Of a stretch of 64,000 nt of DNA, positions 25,301 to 34,647 are shown in pieces. Source of the DNA: Steromphala cineraria (taxonomy: Eukaryota; Mollusca; Gastropoda; Trochida; Trochidae); contig OU744726.1 in the NCBI GenBank assembly GCA_916613615.1, forward strand, positions 57,986,987 to 58,050,986, read 5' to 3'. A program made the position numbers and the translations under genes. Below the pieces are notes generated by a model that had not been told where the DNA came from, ran no database searches, and saw only the letters and a list, made by a program, of their open reading frames with translations. Within the stretch, counting starts at the first letter, position 1. Every line of letters begins with the position of its first letter.

Positions 25301-28300
25301 ATTGTTGCATGTTGCAAAGTTTATCTGTCCGAGGAACCTGATTGCCTGTCTAAAATGTGAGAAATTACAGCCAATGAAAACACTTCATGGATTGAAATTG
25401 ACATGCATGTGGCTTCTTGCTTTGCCTTATTCAACACAGACTGATCTTTGTAGATAAACTCACAAGGCAAAATAAAAAACTGTTTCTGGTCTTTACAGAC
25501 AAAAGTGTTGCAACAATTCTTTTTGTAACTTTACAAATTGATTTCTAGGCTCTGTGAATAGTTCCATTTTCTTTCCCTTGTCAACATTAGGGAAAAAAAT
25601 TTATTTGTGGGTTTTGACACTGAACGAAACCAGAATCAAATCACTGTTTTGTTGCCACAAAACTACTCTATCCTTTAGTAAATACTGTACTCTGCAGGTG
25701 TATGGGTGTGAGAAGTCCGGACTGATGCGAGCCTTCTCCCAACACGTGATCCATCGACTCTCCGTCCCTCAACAAGGACCTGTGGTGGGTATACTTGGTT
25801 TACTCTTCTATGTATGTCATTGCTGATTGGGAGTTAATAGTGTATGAAGGGGACACTCCAGAATTTACTCATTTCCATCATTCAAGTTATCAGTCTTAGA
25901 AAACCTAGCCTCAATATTATCCGTTTCACTCCTTTATAACTGAGTCTAGAAAGGCCTAATAGAGGGTCGTGTCAGCCCATGTATCGAATTGACCAATCAG
26001 AACTCATCTTACAAAGGCACGATAGTCTGCCTTAGCACGTATAATGTTGGAGTGTCATAGGTCGCTGACGCGACCCTCTAATAGGCCTTGCTAGACTCAG
26101 TATAGGAGTGAAACGGATAATATTGAGGCTAGGTTTACTTACACTGCACAACTTATATACAAGACCAATCTAGTGAAAACAAGCTGTAATGATCCCTCAT
26201 TACATCTAGACAATTACACACCTATTCTCCGTAAATAAGTAAATAAATCAGCCAATAATAAGAGAGCTGGCCAATTTACTTGGATGTGTGGGCCAATGCA
26301 ATATTTCAGCTGTTCTTGTGCACCTTTATTGGAAATCTCATAATTACCAATGGTTAAATGTTTTGAGAAATGACAATGGTTTACATGCAGAGACATTGTT
26401 ATTGACTGTTTGCAAACTGACTTGCTGTTATGAGTCGAGTTCAAAATTCACCAAGGTCAGCTGAACATGACCTAATTCAGTAATTTGCTAGATGAAATTA
26501 TGGATGATTAAAGTTTGTTTAACTCGATTGATACGAGACCAAGTTTACCGCAAACAACTACTTAATTTCCGTTCTCAAGTCATTTCTGGCGTACTTTTGC
26601 CCTCTTCTTGAGGTTTATGAAAATTCTTAACCTTTATACTATGATATCATATTGTATGATCATATGTATAATTGTATATAGATACATGTGCATTATTCAA
26701 ATATTTTAACTGCTTTAAAACAATTTGGTTTTTTTATGCAAAAGATATATACAGTAGAACACTGATATAGCGAACTCGGATAAAGCGAACAGTCGGATAT
26801 AGTGAACAAATTTTCAAGTCCCGTCTCTATATAATATCATTAAAATTATATGCGTATAGTGAACACCGGATATAGCGAACTAAATTCTTTAGTCCCTTGG
26901 AGTTTGTTATATCCGAGTTCTACTGTAATACCATATGTGCCTCCTTATAAGCTAAGATGATTGATCAACAGGATTGAGAATTAATCTGAAAGGGTGCTAA
27001 ATATATGATGTCTAATGTTACAGAGAGACGCAGTGAGGGTAACTGTGCTGGCTCGCAATACCAAGTACCGAAACATTCTCAACCAGGGAGAGGTGAGTGA
27101 TGATTCTATGTTAACCCTTCACATTCTGTGGTCAGAGATTTCAGCTGATCAGCTTTTTTGGGTCAGTCCTGTAAGGTTTGTCCAATGATTACAATGCCTG
27201 AACCTTAATTCCATGCATTTCAGCTGTTTTTCAAAAACTCAATTCTCATCTGTAGAAATAAAGGCCATTTACATTATTTTGTATGACTTCTTTGATTGGC
27301 ATTCTAGAAGTTGGTGGGATGAACAATAAGGACAATTCTTATGGATGAACAACTTCTTTATTCTGTGTAAGCGACGTTTCGACATCTATGTCGAAACGTC
27401 GCTTACACAGAATAAAGAAGTTGTTCATCCATAAGAATTGTCCTTATTATTTTGTATGTTTATTGTAAATGATTTTGGGTTCACTATTCATTTTGGAAGT
27501 CTATGTATTTGAAATAAGATTTTATTTTGGGCCCCTTACCCTCATAGCCATAAAGTGGCAGTTTTGCAGGCAAATTCCTGTTGGATGCAAACTAACACTC
27601 TCAAAAATTATACAACAATCCCTTGCAGAGATTTTGCTCTAATTCTTGGTTATAGAGTGGTTATGTGTACAGTCAGTGTTATCTTTTATTCAATTATTTG
27701 ATTAATAATAATATTTGATTTGTACAAAACTTATTTCATAAAAAATCATTGTATATGTTCTTAAACAGAATAGATATGATAGAATTGCACCTCCTTTTCA
27801 CTTCTTTATTTTCTAGTTGGTGGCTGCATTGAAAGCTTCTGCAGAATTTGATGTGAAGCTTGTTGTTTTTAATAGGTAGGTACTAAAAATTTTACAGTAA
27901 AACTAACTTAGATGATATAAACAATATTTCCCTTTCGAAATTTTTATATATCTATATATTATATTGCACTTAAGAACACAATCAATTGAGTTGATTATGC
28001 CTGTGAAGTGAAGTTTTCAGATATATTAAAATGACCTCCATCCATCCGTCTGTGCTGGCTGTTCTTTATCAGATAAAAAATTTAAAACTAAAAGTCCTAG
28101 CTTATTGAACTCGGTATGTTGAGCAAAAGACATGTGATCATGAAGTAATGCCTTTTGGGGATTTTTAACTTCTTAGTAGTACATTTAGTTTTGCCCGGTT
28201 CCATGGTGAATATATTTGAGAGACATATTGTAATTTTATTTCGGGCTAACAACTCACAAACTACTAGCCCAAGCTCATTGAACAATCATCATGTATGTTT

Positions 28301-31300
28301 ATTCCTTCTTTAGAAAGCCTGGCTGTTTCCATCAAAACACTATTAATAACTATACAGGGTAATGAAACACAGGATAATAATCAATAATCTTGTGTTGGAT
28401 GAATTCAATGCCAACTAAATATATTGTTACGGGTTGAAAAAAAAGAATACAATTACCGGTATCACACTAAACTATTGTTTTTTGTGTGTCTCACTTTTCC
28501 CACTAGGCTTTGGGTATAGCTAGCTGATCCTGTTTGTTTCTTTTGCAGAGAGATGCCATTCTTGGAACAGATAAAGGTAAGAAATACAATTCGTCTGATT
28601 TCATCTAAGTAACATAAAGAGGATACTGAACGACATTCCATTTTAAAAAAAATTATTAAACAAGTTTATGATTTTGTATATAACTAGCAAAAGCAAGTAT
28701 GATACAAAATCATTTAACAGTTCTATCTTTATCTCTATGTACAACTGAATAACAGGAGTGATATCTTTTATCTTTACACAGGTATCTCACAACAGTGATA
28801 TCTTTATCGGGATGCATGGAGCAGGTCTCACCCACATGTTGTTCCAGCCAGACTGGGCTGTCATCATAGAGCTGTGAGTAGAAGTGACATACTCTCTCTA
28901 TCAGATTTCCTTTTCTTTATCTCCGCTTGATTAACATAGAGTTCTAAATTATCAGCTATGCTTCATTTTAGGAGAGCAACTGACACAAGTTAACAAAGTT
29001 AGCAACAGAACTTGGAAATAGTGAACAATTGGATATAGTGAACAAATTTACAAGTCCTGTCAAAGCCCTACATTATGTCATAAAAATGATGTGCGTATAG
29101 TAAACTCAAATTTAGGGAATTAATGGATACAGTGAACTGAATTTCATGCCCCGAGGCCTGATTAACATTACTTATTGCAAACTTTATCAGTGTCAGCTTT
29201 AGTCAATTAGTGGTATCAACAACATTTTTAGAAAATTTATTGTTAAGTGAACAAACGTTGTGTTTAATTACCTCATTAGGCTAATGAGTATTGTTATTGT
29301 TGAAATTGTTGTACAGCGGTTAACATGATCCAAGATGGCCGCCAAACTTGAAAAGTGAACACCGGATATAGGGAACTAAATTCTTTGATCCCTTGGAGGT
29401 TGTTATTTCAGTGTTCTACTGCACCTTATTTACTTGAAATTTTATAACCAATTTTAGTATCATCATATGATTTTGTTAATTAACTATGTGAGTTCATGTA
29501 CCTGTATAAGTATCATCACATGATTTTGTTACTTAACTATATGAGTTCATGTACCTGTTTCCTGTACAAGTTACCTACTCCAGGTACAACTGCGAGGACA
29601 CTCGGTGCTACCACGACCTGGCGCGGCTACGAGGAATCAAATACATGACCTGGGAGAGACAGGATAAACTCAACCAGGAAGACGAGGTTTGTGTTTGGAA
29701 GTGATGAAATACTTTTATTCAACAATTTATTATCTTTCACCCCTCAGGATATACCTAAACCTTAATTGATATGCATGAACAAGGTTTGTGTTTGAAAGTG
29801 ATGAAATCCTTTTATAAAATATTTTTATCTTTTACCCTTCAGGGCATAGCTATACCATGATTGATATGCATGAAAATGACCGGGTAGACAGTCTGTAAGT
29901 TGAATGTGTCAGGTCTAATTTTAAGTTTTTGACCATGTTATCAAATATTCTCCATTATTCTCTAAAAATGATAAAAGTAAACTATTAAGTTACAGATTGT
30001 AATAAGAAAAAAATGCATAATAACTTCAACCTACTTACTCATTCCAAGCAGAGGCTGTTAAGCATAAATTCAATAAATTCATAAACTGCTGCACCAAATG
30101 TCTTCAAATTTCGTCAGAGCCTACATTGGGCAGTGGCGTAGGAACGGTTTGAGGGGTGGGGGGGGCCCAAATTTTTTTTTGTGAGAGCGGGGGTGGCCTC
30201 TCAAGAAAATCAAACGATATGTAAATGGATTGTTGAGTGGGGGGGCCAAAATTTTCTTTTGTGAGAGCGGGGGGGGGGGGGGGGGGGGGGGGGGGGGATA
30301 TCAAACAATGATATATATGGATTCCTGTGTGGGGACCCAAATTTGGTTTAATGATATATATGATATTAATGATAGTGAATTTTATGGATAAAAGATTATT
30401 TAAGTGTTGAATGATTTAATGTTGAATGATTGATGATTTTAATGTTGAATGATTGATGGTTTTTTAAGTGTTGAATGATTGATTGTTTTAGTGTTGAATG
30501 ATTGATTGTTTAGTGTTGAATGATTGATTGTTTAGTGTTGAATTATTGATTGTTTAGTGTTGAATTATTTACAATGATTGATGAATAATTGATTTATGAT
30601 TGATAGGTTATTGATTGATGATTGGTGAATGATTGTTACGGCCCGTTCGTTTAAGTGTTGAAAGATTGATAAATGATAATCTTAAAGTGTTGAATGGTTG
30701 ATTATAGAAGATAATGATTGTTTTAGTGTTTGATAATTGGTAATTGTTTGATTGATCATGAATTGATAACGAATGATTGAAAATTGCTGATTAATGCTTG
30801 ATGAATTAATGATTTATGACTCATAGTCGTAGATGGATGATTGATGGATTTCATGATGGAAGTAATTCATGGATGATTATGACTCATAGAGTGATTAATG
30901 ATAACTGATGATAATGATAATTTTGTTGTAGGTATCGATAATATAATAATAATTAACCTTATAACCTTGAAATAAATAGGAAGCATTCTCCAAATTCTGT
31001 AAGTTTATCTCCATCATTTCTTCTTGTTTTTCATTAACTCCTTTGGTCTCCGAAACTTAAATAAGCTCAAATGTCAAGTTTACTCTGTGAATAGGTCAAA
31101 AATGTTTTAATAGTTTAAATATTCATAACAGCTTTGATATACTCAGATATTTTCAGTCACGTGAAAAGATCAAAATTACTATGAGTAAACGTTATAGGAA
31201 TGCTTAAGGGGGAACTTTGTTACATAGTCTTAGTTCTCATCATATTAATGGTTTTGAGTTTTTAAATTTGGCCTAAATATCACACTTAAAAACGTGAATG

Positions 31301-33321
31301 ATGAACGTGAAACAAAAAGCTAAAATGGTCAAATACGTCTTCCAGGTAAGAATAGAAAAGTATAGCCTTAACTCTGTACCTCATCTGGCTTTTTGCAGCT
31401 ATTTTCTAGCCTTTGTAGGTTAAAGACAACAGGGTCACAATATCTTTGAAAAAAATGTTTCTTGCAAAATGGAATTCACTTCAAAGGATCGCATTTTGTT
31501 CTGAAAATGGATATAATAAAGGTTTAAAGGGGCAGTAGCACGTTTTTTGATAATTTTATATTTTAAATTTTTCATTAATAATTGAAAGTTAATGTTTAAT
31601 GTATTATTTTGACAGTGTCAAAAATCTCATAGCACAAGCCAATCATCCATAGTCAGAGGACAAAGTATGAAAATTCACATAAAATCCATTGGCGGCCATT
31701 TTTGTGTGAACACCTTTAATTCATTTTTTGTAAGAAAATAGATCGCATGGCTAAACTTTACGTTATATTTTTGAATTATTACTGCTCCTTTTAGTTTAAA
31801 TACATTGTTTTTCGATTGGAACCATTAATTTTCATTTTCCTGACATCACCATATATTCCCCCTAAAAACGTGCTACTGCCCCTTTAAAGCTCCGAATTCA
31901 CCACAAATTCTAATCATATTTTTTAAAGTAGTCTGTATACAACAAATCAGTTTTTTATGCCTTTTAAATAATATTGAAATAAATTTAGATTTTAAGGGCG
32001 TGGCCCCAGTGAAAAGATCTCACTTATTCACATCAGCAGGTAGTTAAAACTTTTGCAAGATAAATTATCTATGAATGTGTAATTAAAAGGAAGAACAAAT
32101 AATTCCTTTAAAACGATAAAAAAAAACTAATTCATGGGGGTAATTCACGTGCATGTATGTTTCACATTATATCAGACATATTAAATACAGACAAACTGAC
32201 AGGCACGCAGACAAACCGATACATTTTGTTATTTGCCATATATAGTTCAAAGTCTCTTTCTTACAAAGATGAAACACACATCTTTCAATGATGTTTAAGA
32301 TCAAATGTTTTTTAGGAAAAGTGTTTAAAGTATTAAAGGGACATTCCTGCCCATATGTCCGTTTCAGTGGTGATGGGGTAGACCCTTCTGCTTTCCCTGA
32401 CCCCTGAGCTTTTATGCCCCACCCCCTGGGAAGGTTGGGGTAATATCTAAATATCCTCGCATTTTCGAGGTAAAAAAAATCTGAACCCTTTCCCATTTAC
32501 AATTCTAATTACAGGGTAGATCCCTATAAAGGATAAAATGTTGGGGAAGGGGATTCCCTTTTTCTCCCATCCCAATCCAAATCCCCTCGCTCTCCCTCTC
32601 CCACACACCCCCCCCCCCCCCCCCCCCCCCCCCCTTTTCTTTAAAAAAATTGTCAACCAAAAATCTAACTGTTCAGGGAGGGGGGCCCGGCCCCCCCACT
32701 TTCAAAGGTGGGGGGGCCCGTTCATCTCATTTTTCCTTCCCCCTAAAATACAGAGTTAAAGTCACTTTTTCTATAAAAAAAATTCTTGAAAGGTGGGGGG
32801 GCAGGGCCCCCCGAGGTTCGGAAGTGGGGGGGCCGGGCCCCCCTGTGCCCCCCCTGTTCCTACTGCTATGTTGGGGGATTACGCAGACAACAGTCACTTT
32901 GGATGACCTTGACTTTATTTTTAAGGTCACCACAACACTTTGTCCACATTTGAAACTCTTTTTAACGCCATATCTCTTGAACCATTGCACTTATTGTCAA
33001 TAGGAATATAGCATTTTCTTATTGTGACAATTCCATCACACTATCCAAACGGCGGGGGACATTGCCACGTTATTGGCAAACACTTGTTCATACTCCAAAT
33101 CTGTTTTCGTTTACCCCGAGGCATATAACCATCTTCTATTTTTATTTCAGGGACATCATCCTACGCTAGGAGCGCATGCAAAGTTCACTAATTATGGTTT
33201 TGATGTTGACGAGTTTCTACGACTCGTGTTCAAAGCAGCCAATCATGTCAAATCTCATCCTAAATATGTTAAAGCACAGAAGTCAAAACAAAACAAAGAA
33301 AAGAAGAGGGATGAATTATAA
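19126..33321 (+). CDS. EOGT: EOGT, EGF-domain-specific O-GlcNAc transferase (16 coding exons)
   Basis: EOGT transfers GlcNAc from UDP-GlcNAc to Ser/Thr of EGF repeats of secreted and membrane proteins in the ER lumen (CAZy GT61). Sixteen GT-AG exons join in phase to 524 residues, against ~527 for the human protein as I recall it. Residues 1-22 form a signal peptide (MSRRW, then a hydrophobic run to MTTAG). The N-terminal region has [10 protein letters not shown] and CWGYE, then IFWKQADFG (~100-108), [10 protein letters not shown] (~138-147), GGHCKLD and SPLQSW with W197. NMYHHFCD (~235-242) and an N-N-S glycosylation sequon follow. The GT61 core has VCFKEAVFS (~299), [13 protein letters not shown] (~358-370), [10 protein letters not shown] (~412-421) and YNCED (~435). 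GHHPTLG opens the last exon, and RDEL closes the protein as an ER retrieval signal. No frame breaks were found. The ATG at 19126 directly follows an acceptor, implying a spliced 5' UTR. A partial tandem paralogue lies upstream in the same orientation. Confidence 0.96.
19787..19878 (+). CDS. EOGT: EOGT exon 2
   Basis: The 92-bp exon, phase 0/2, codes residues 61-90 and part of 91. It includes the conserved [11 protein letters not shown] and SPVC cysteines. The donor is GTAAGG. Confidence 0.92.
20176..20287 (+). CDS. EOGT: EOGT exon 3
   Basis: The 112-bp exon, phase 2/0, codes up to residue 128. It includes [12 protein letters not shown], a strong EOGT signature, and the conserved YCKPQ cysteine. 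The acceptor is TATTACCAG and the donor GTATGA. Confidence 0.93.
20340..20422 (-). mobile_element. Possible tRNA-derived SINE head fragment
   Basis: Read on the minus strand, CCCTGTAGCTCAATTGGAAA then GGCTTC resembles a tRNA 5' end with an A box. No convincing B box follows. It lies just upstream of a plus-strand SINE in EOGT intron 3. Confidence 0.3.
20425..20720 (+). mobile_element. tRNA-derived SINE in EOGT intron 3
   Basis: The head GGGGGTGTAGTGGTTACTTG with a later GGTTCCAATCC fits pol III A and B boxes. The body has TTTGGGCAAGGCATTTTATC and CTCAGTCCACCAAGTTGTAT followed by GGGTACC. A related CTCAGTTCACCCAGCTGTAA core occurs in the minus-strand SINE at 43245-43705, so both share a central domain. 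There is no clear poly-A tail, and the 3' end is approximate. Confidence 0.65.
20721..21758. other. EOGT: Remainder of EOGT intron 3
   Basis: No coding exon is visible. A short GAGCCAATGGCTC palindrome near 21008 resembles the 5' landmark of the Pearl-like elements at 41440 and 50365. Confidence 0.5.
21759..21859 (+). CDS. EOGT: EOGT exon 4
   Basis: The 101-bp exon, phase 0/2, codes residues 129-161 and part of 162: [20 protein letters not shown] then [13 protein letters not shown]. The [10 protein letters not shown] string is almost invariant in EOGT. Confidence 0.95.
22160..22264 (+). CDS. EOGT: EOGT exon 5
   Basis: The 105-bp exon, phase 2/2, codes residues 162-196 and includes [11 protein letters not shown] and KSPLQS. 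The following tryptophan codon is split across the intron. That Trp corresponds to the position altered in a human Adams-Oliver syndrome allele, as I recall (W207S). Confidence 0.94.
22378..22590. repeat. Possible mollusc-type interspersed repeat in intron 5
   Basis: The segment ending GATATAAGTGAAATACTCTT then GAAAGCGGCGATAAACAC resembles a tail I associate with abundant molluscan repeats. No terminal repeats were defined, and the boundaries are guesses. Confidence 0.3.
22960..23066 (+). CDS. EOGT: EOGT exon 6
   Basis: The 107-bp exon, phase 2/1, codes W197 to the first base of G233. It includes [23 protein letters not shown] and LKLDAG, all EOGT-like. The acceptor is TTGCAG and the donor GTACAC. 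Confidence 0.93.
23419..23522 (+). CDS. EOGT: EOGT exon 7
   Basis: The 104-bp exon, phase 1/0, codes G233-T267: [28 protein letters not shown] and ILMWDT. N-N-S is an N-glycosylation sequon conserved with vertebrate EOGT. The donor GTGAGT is duplicated 58 bp downstream. Confidence 0.95.
23503..23620 (+). repeat. EOGT: 58-bp tandem duplication of the exon 7 3' end and donor
   Basis: AGATCCTCATGTGGGATACG followed by GTGAGTT starts at 23503 and recurs at 23561 as ...GATACCGTGAGTT. The similarity continues to GACATCTAAG. The last 20 coding bases and the splice donor are thus present twice. Confidence 0.92.
23870..24010. repeat. C-rich/pyrimidine-rich tract in EOGT intron 7
   Basis: About 140 bases consist largely of CCCC runs separated by T or A (for example CCCCCATCCCCC and CCCCACCCCCTC). 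No ORF with coding character is present. Confidence 0.7.
24399..24491 (+). CDS. EOGT: EOGT exon 8
   Basis: The 93-bp exon, phase 0/0, codes residues 268-298: [20 protein letters not shown] then [11 protein letters not shown]. It has the same length and phase as the paralogue exon at 1540-1632. Confidence 0.95.
24966..25037 (+). CDS. EOGT: EOGT exon 9
   Basis: The 72-bp exon, phase 0/0, codes residues 299-322: [20 protein letters not shown] then NMPL. The donor is GTGAGT. Confidence 0.96.
25129..25388. mobile_element. Fold-back element with internal 34-38-bp tandem array
   Basis: A perfect 33-bp inverted repeat (ATGAAGTGTTTTCATTGGCT at 25129, reverse complement ending at 25388) encloses five tandem variants of ATTTCTCA(CA)TAGTTG(T/C)GTGTTGC then AAAGTT. 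It lies wholly within EOGT intron 9. Confidence 0.88.
25698..25784 (+). CDS. EOGT: EOGT exon 10
   Basis: The 87-bp exon, phase 0/0, codes residues 323-351: [20 protein letters not shown] then LSVPQQGPV. The donor GTGGGT was chosen because it gives 29 codons, like the paralogue exon. Confidence 0.93.
25901..26136. mobile_element. Inverted-repeat element, family 3, copy 2
   Basis: AAACCTAGCCTCAATATTAT then CCGTTTCACTCC at the left end is mirrored by GGAGTGAAACGG then ATAATATTGAGGCTAGGTTT at the right. The next layer, GAGTCTAGAAAGGCCTA(A)TAGAGGGTCG, is also mirrored. It shares internal sequence with 5128-5320. It sits in EOGT intron 10. Confidence 0.88.
26750..26927. mobile_element. CAGTAGAAC-terminated MITE with TA flanks, copy 1
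   Basis: TACAGTAGAACACTGATATAG at the left is mirrored by TATCCGAGTTCTACTGTA at the right. GATATAG(C/T)GAAC motifs recur inside. CAGTAGAAC ends with TA duplications are typical of Tc1/mariner-related pogo/Tigger elements (established pattern; assignment is inference). Related copies are near 28998 and 56131. Confidence 0.75.
27024..27092 (+). CDS. EOGT: EOGT exon 11
   Basis: The 69-bp exon, phase 0/0, codes residues 352-374: [20 protein letters not shown] then QGE. The A-R-N-T-x-Y-R segment is part of the conserved GT61 core. Confidence 0.95.
27325..27448. mobile_element. Near-perfect 124-bp palindrome, GACGTTTCG family, copy 2
   Basis: Arms 27325-27385 and 27388-27448 (61 bp each) are essentially exact reverse complements around a 2-base centre, with GCGACGTTTCGACAT next to the centre. 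It shares ACTTCTTTATT and GACGTTTCG with the element at 9674-9838. Located in EOGT intron 11. Confidence 0.92.
27817..27875 (+). CDS. EOGT: EOGT exon 12
   Basis: The 59-bp exon, phase 0/2, codes residues 375-393 and part of R394: [19 protein letters not shown]. The donor is GTAGGT. Confidence 0.92.
28549..28576 (+). CDS. EOGT: EOGT exon 13 (28-bp microexon)
   Basis: This 28-bp exon between TTTTGCAG and GTAAGA codes EMPFLEQIK after the split arginine. It is matched in length, phase and sequence by 5749-5776 in the paralogue. Confidence 0.92.
28782..28873 (+). CDS. EOGT: EOGT exon 14
   Basis: The 92-bp exon, phase 0/2, codes residues 404-433: [20 protein letters not shown] then [10 protein letters not shown]. 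It carries the GT61 HGAGLTH signature. Confidence 0.96.
28998..29425. mobile_element. CAGTAGAAC-type element, interrupted copy
   Basis: Left AACAGAACTTGGAAATAGTGAAC with repeated GGATATAGTGAAC, and right GTTATTTCAGTGTTCTACTG, match the family at 26750-26927 but are diverged. About 200 bp of unrelated sequence lies between. In EOGT intron 14. Confidence 0.5.
29584..29686 (+). CDS. EOGT: EOGT exon 15
   Basis: The 103-bp exon, phase 2/0, codes residues 434-468: [20 protein letters not shown] then [14 protein letters not shown]. The donor is GTTTGT, weaker than most in this gene. Confidence 0.94.
30124..30340 (+). repeat. G-rich repeat with a 29-G homopolymer, intron 15
   Basis: CAGTGGCGTAGGAACGG is followed by two diverged copies of GGGGGGCC(C)AAATTTT...GTGAGAGCGGGGG. 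A 29-G run follows at 30269-30297. The complementary family (CCCCCCTGTTCCTACTGC) lies in the opposite orientation at 32600-32870 in the same intron. The coding-looking Pro-rich frame is an artefact of the tract. Confidence 0.8.
30350..30960. repeat. Degenerate GTTGAATGATTGATTGTTTA repeats
   Basis: At least ten variants of GTGTTGAATGATTGATTG occur between 30350 and 30760, fading into TGATTGATGA-rich sequence to ~30940. Confidence 0.75.
31523..31888 (+). mobile_element. Family 1 TTAA-flanked MITE-like element, copy in EOGT intron 15
   Basis: TTTAAAGGGGCAGTAGCACG at the left and CGTGCTACTGCCCCTTTAAA at the right form almost perfect 20-bp inverted termini, ~366 bp apart. It shares the internal order of landmarks with copy 758-1122. 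Confidence 0.9.
32600..32875 (-). repeat. C-rich repeat with a 27-C homopolymer, intron 15
   Basis: A 27-C run at 32608-32634 is followed by several GGGGGGCCCGGCCCCCC and CACTTTCAAAGGTGGGGG palindromic blocks, then CCCCCTGTTCCTACTGC. The last is the reverse complement of the start of the G-rich repeat at 30124. Confidence 0.8.
33151..33321 (+). CDS. EOGT: EOGT exon 16, terminal, ending RDEL
   Basis: The 171-bp exon codes residues 469-524 and TAA. It opens [20 protein letters not shown], continues [16 protein letters not shown], and ends with a lysine-rich stretch ([11 protein letters not shown]). The terminal tetrapeptide is a KDEL-type ER retrieval signal. The 3464-bp intron before it is the longest in the gene. 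Confidence 0.95.
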   Translation, partial: GHHPTLGAHAKFTNYGFDVDEFLRLVFKAANHVKSHPKYVKAQKSKQNKEKKRDEL

Positions 33322-33801
33322 TGACGTGAATTTTATGGGTTTTTTTTGTTTGTATTGATTGTCTTCCATGTTTGTCTCTGTCATATTTATTACTTGTATT
33401 ATGAAATGCCATTTTGTATGTTTTCAGTTTCATTCTTTATTGTCAAAAATATATTACATGGTGCAAGCAGATTTTCGATAATATTTTATAAGAGCTCTTG
33501 CACCATAATTTCACACATTTTTACATAGTAAACTTTGATCTTTCTTTTGTTATCATTATATATGTTATACAATCATATTGATTGTTTTTTAATTATATTG
33601 TTATTCAAGCCTAAACTTTTGCCAAAACAGCATTTTGTCATTACATTCATATAAAAAAGTTCTCATTTCTAAAAAAAATTATCAGTTGAAATTTAACTTT
33701 CCTACTTGAATGACTATTATGTTACATCCAAAAATTAACTTTAAATAACAAAATGAATCTGATTGGATATTTCAATTTTGTTAGTAACCTTGACCCTAAT
33801 C

Positions 33802-34162
33802 TTTAAAGGAGCAGTAGCACGTTTTAGAGGGAATATAAGGTGATGTCAGGAAAAAAATTAATGGTCCCAGTTGAAAGACAACCTATTTAAACTAAATGGA
33901 GCAGTAATAATTCAAATATATAATGTAAAGTTTAGCCGTGCAATTCCTTTTTCTTACACAAAATGAATTCAAGGTGTTCACACAAAATGGCCGCCAGTGG
34001 ATTTTATGTGAATCTTCATACTTTGTCCTCTGACTGGATGATTGGCTAGTGTAATAAGATTTTTGACACTGTCAAAATAATACATCTAGCATTAACTTAC
34101 AATTATCAGTGAAAATTTTTACATAGGAAATTATCAAAAAACGTGCTACTGCCCCTTTAAAT
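33802..34162 (-). mobile_element. Family 1 TTAA-flanked MITE-like element, inverted copy
   Basis: TTTAAAGGAGCAGTAGCACG at 33802 and CGTGCTACTGCCCCTTTAAA at the far end enclose the family 1 interior in reverse orientation (for example GAATATAAGGTGATGTCAGG). It lies 480 bp past the EOGT stop codon. Confidence 0.9.
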
Positions 34163-34647
34163 AACAAAATGAATCTGATTGACTATTTGCATTTTGTTAG
34201 TCACTTTGACCCTAATCTTTAAAGCATTCGTATTATTATTAAACACAACATTGTTTAGTATCCTCTATGTATAATGCTTTGTTAAGTGTTACCTGCATTG
34301 AGTATATTTTGGTTTATTCTTTGAGTGTTTTACAGGGTTCTCCCTTTTGTTGGAATATGTGTTATTTACCTCACCACATTTGACAAAATTGTACATTATG
34401 ATTATTCTTTAAAAACTATATATATAAATATATATATTATCTGCCAATTTTCCCTGTAGAGGTTAAAGAGTGTTTTTCTAGTAACCTATACAAGTAGTCC
34501 AAACATTGAGCTAGAAGTTAGAATCAATTCAGTTGCAACCAGCAATGTTGTTTAACGAAAAGCATTTGAAAGTTTTCTTTAGCCATTGAGAAGACTTGAG
34601 TTCATTCACTTGTGAGACGTGCACATGTTTCTTACAAGACATGTCAA

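Noticed and set aside
30104..30340. Proline-rich minus-strand ORF
   Set aside because: Produced by the G homopolymer and flanking repeat.
32447..33003. Overlapping Gly/Pro-rich ORFs
   Set aside because: They read through C/G homopolymers and palindromic GGGGCCCC blocks of a repeat inside EOGT intron 15.
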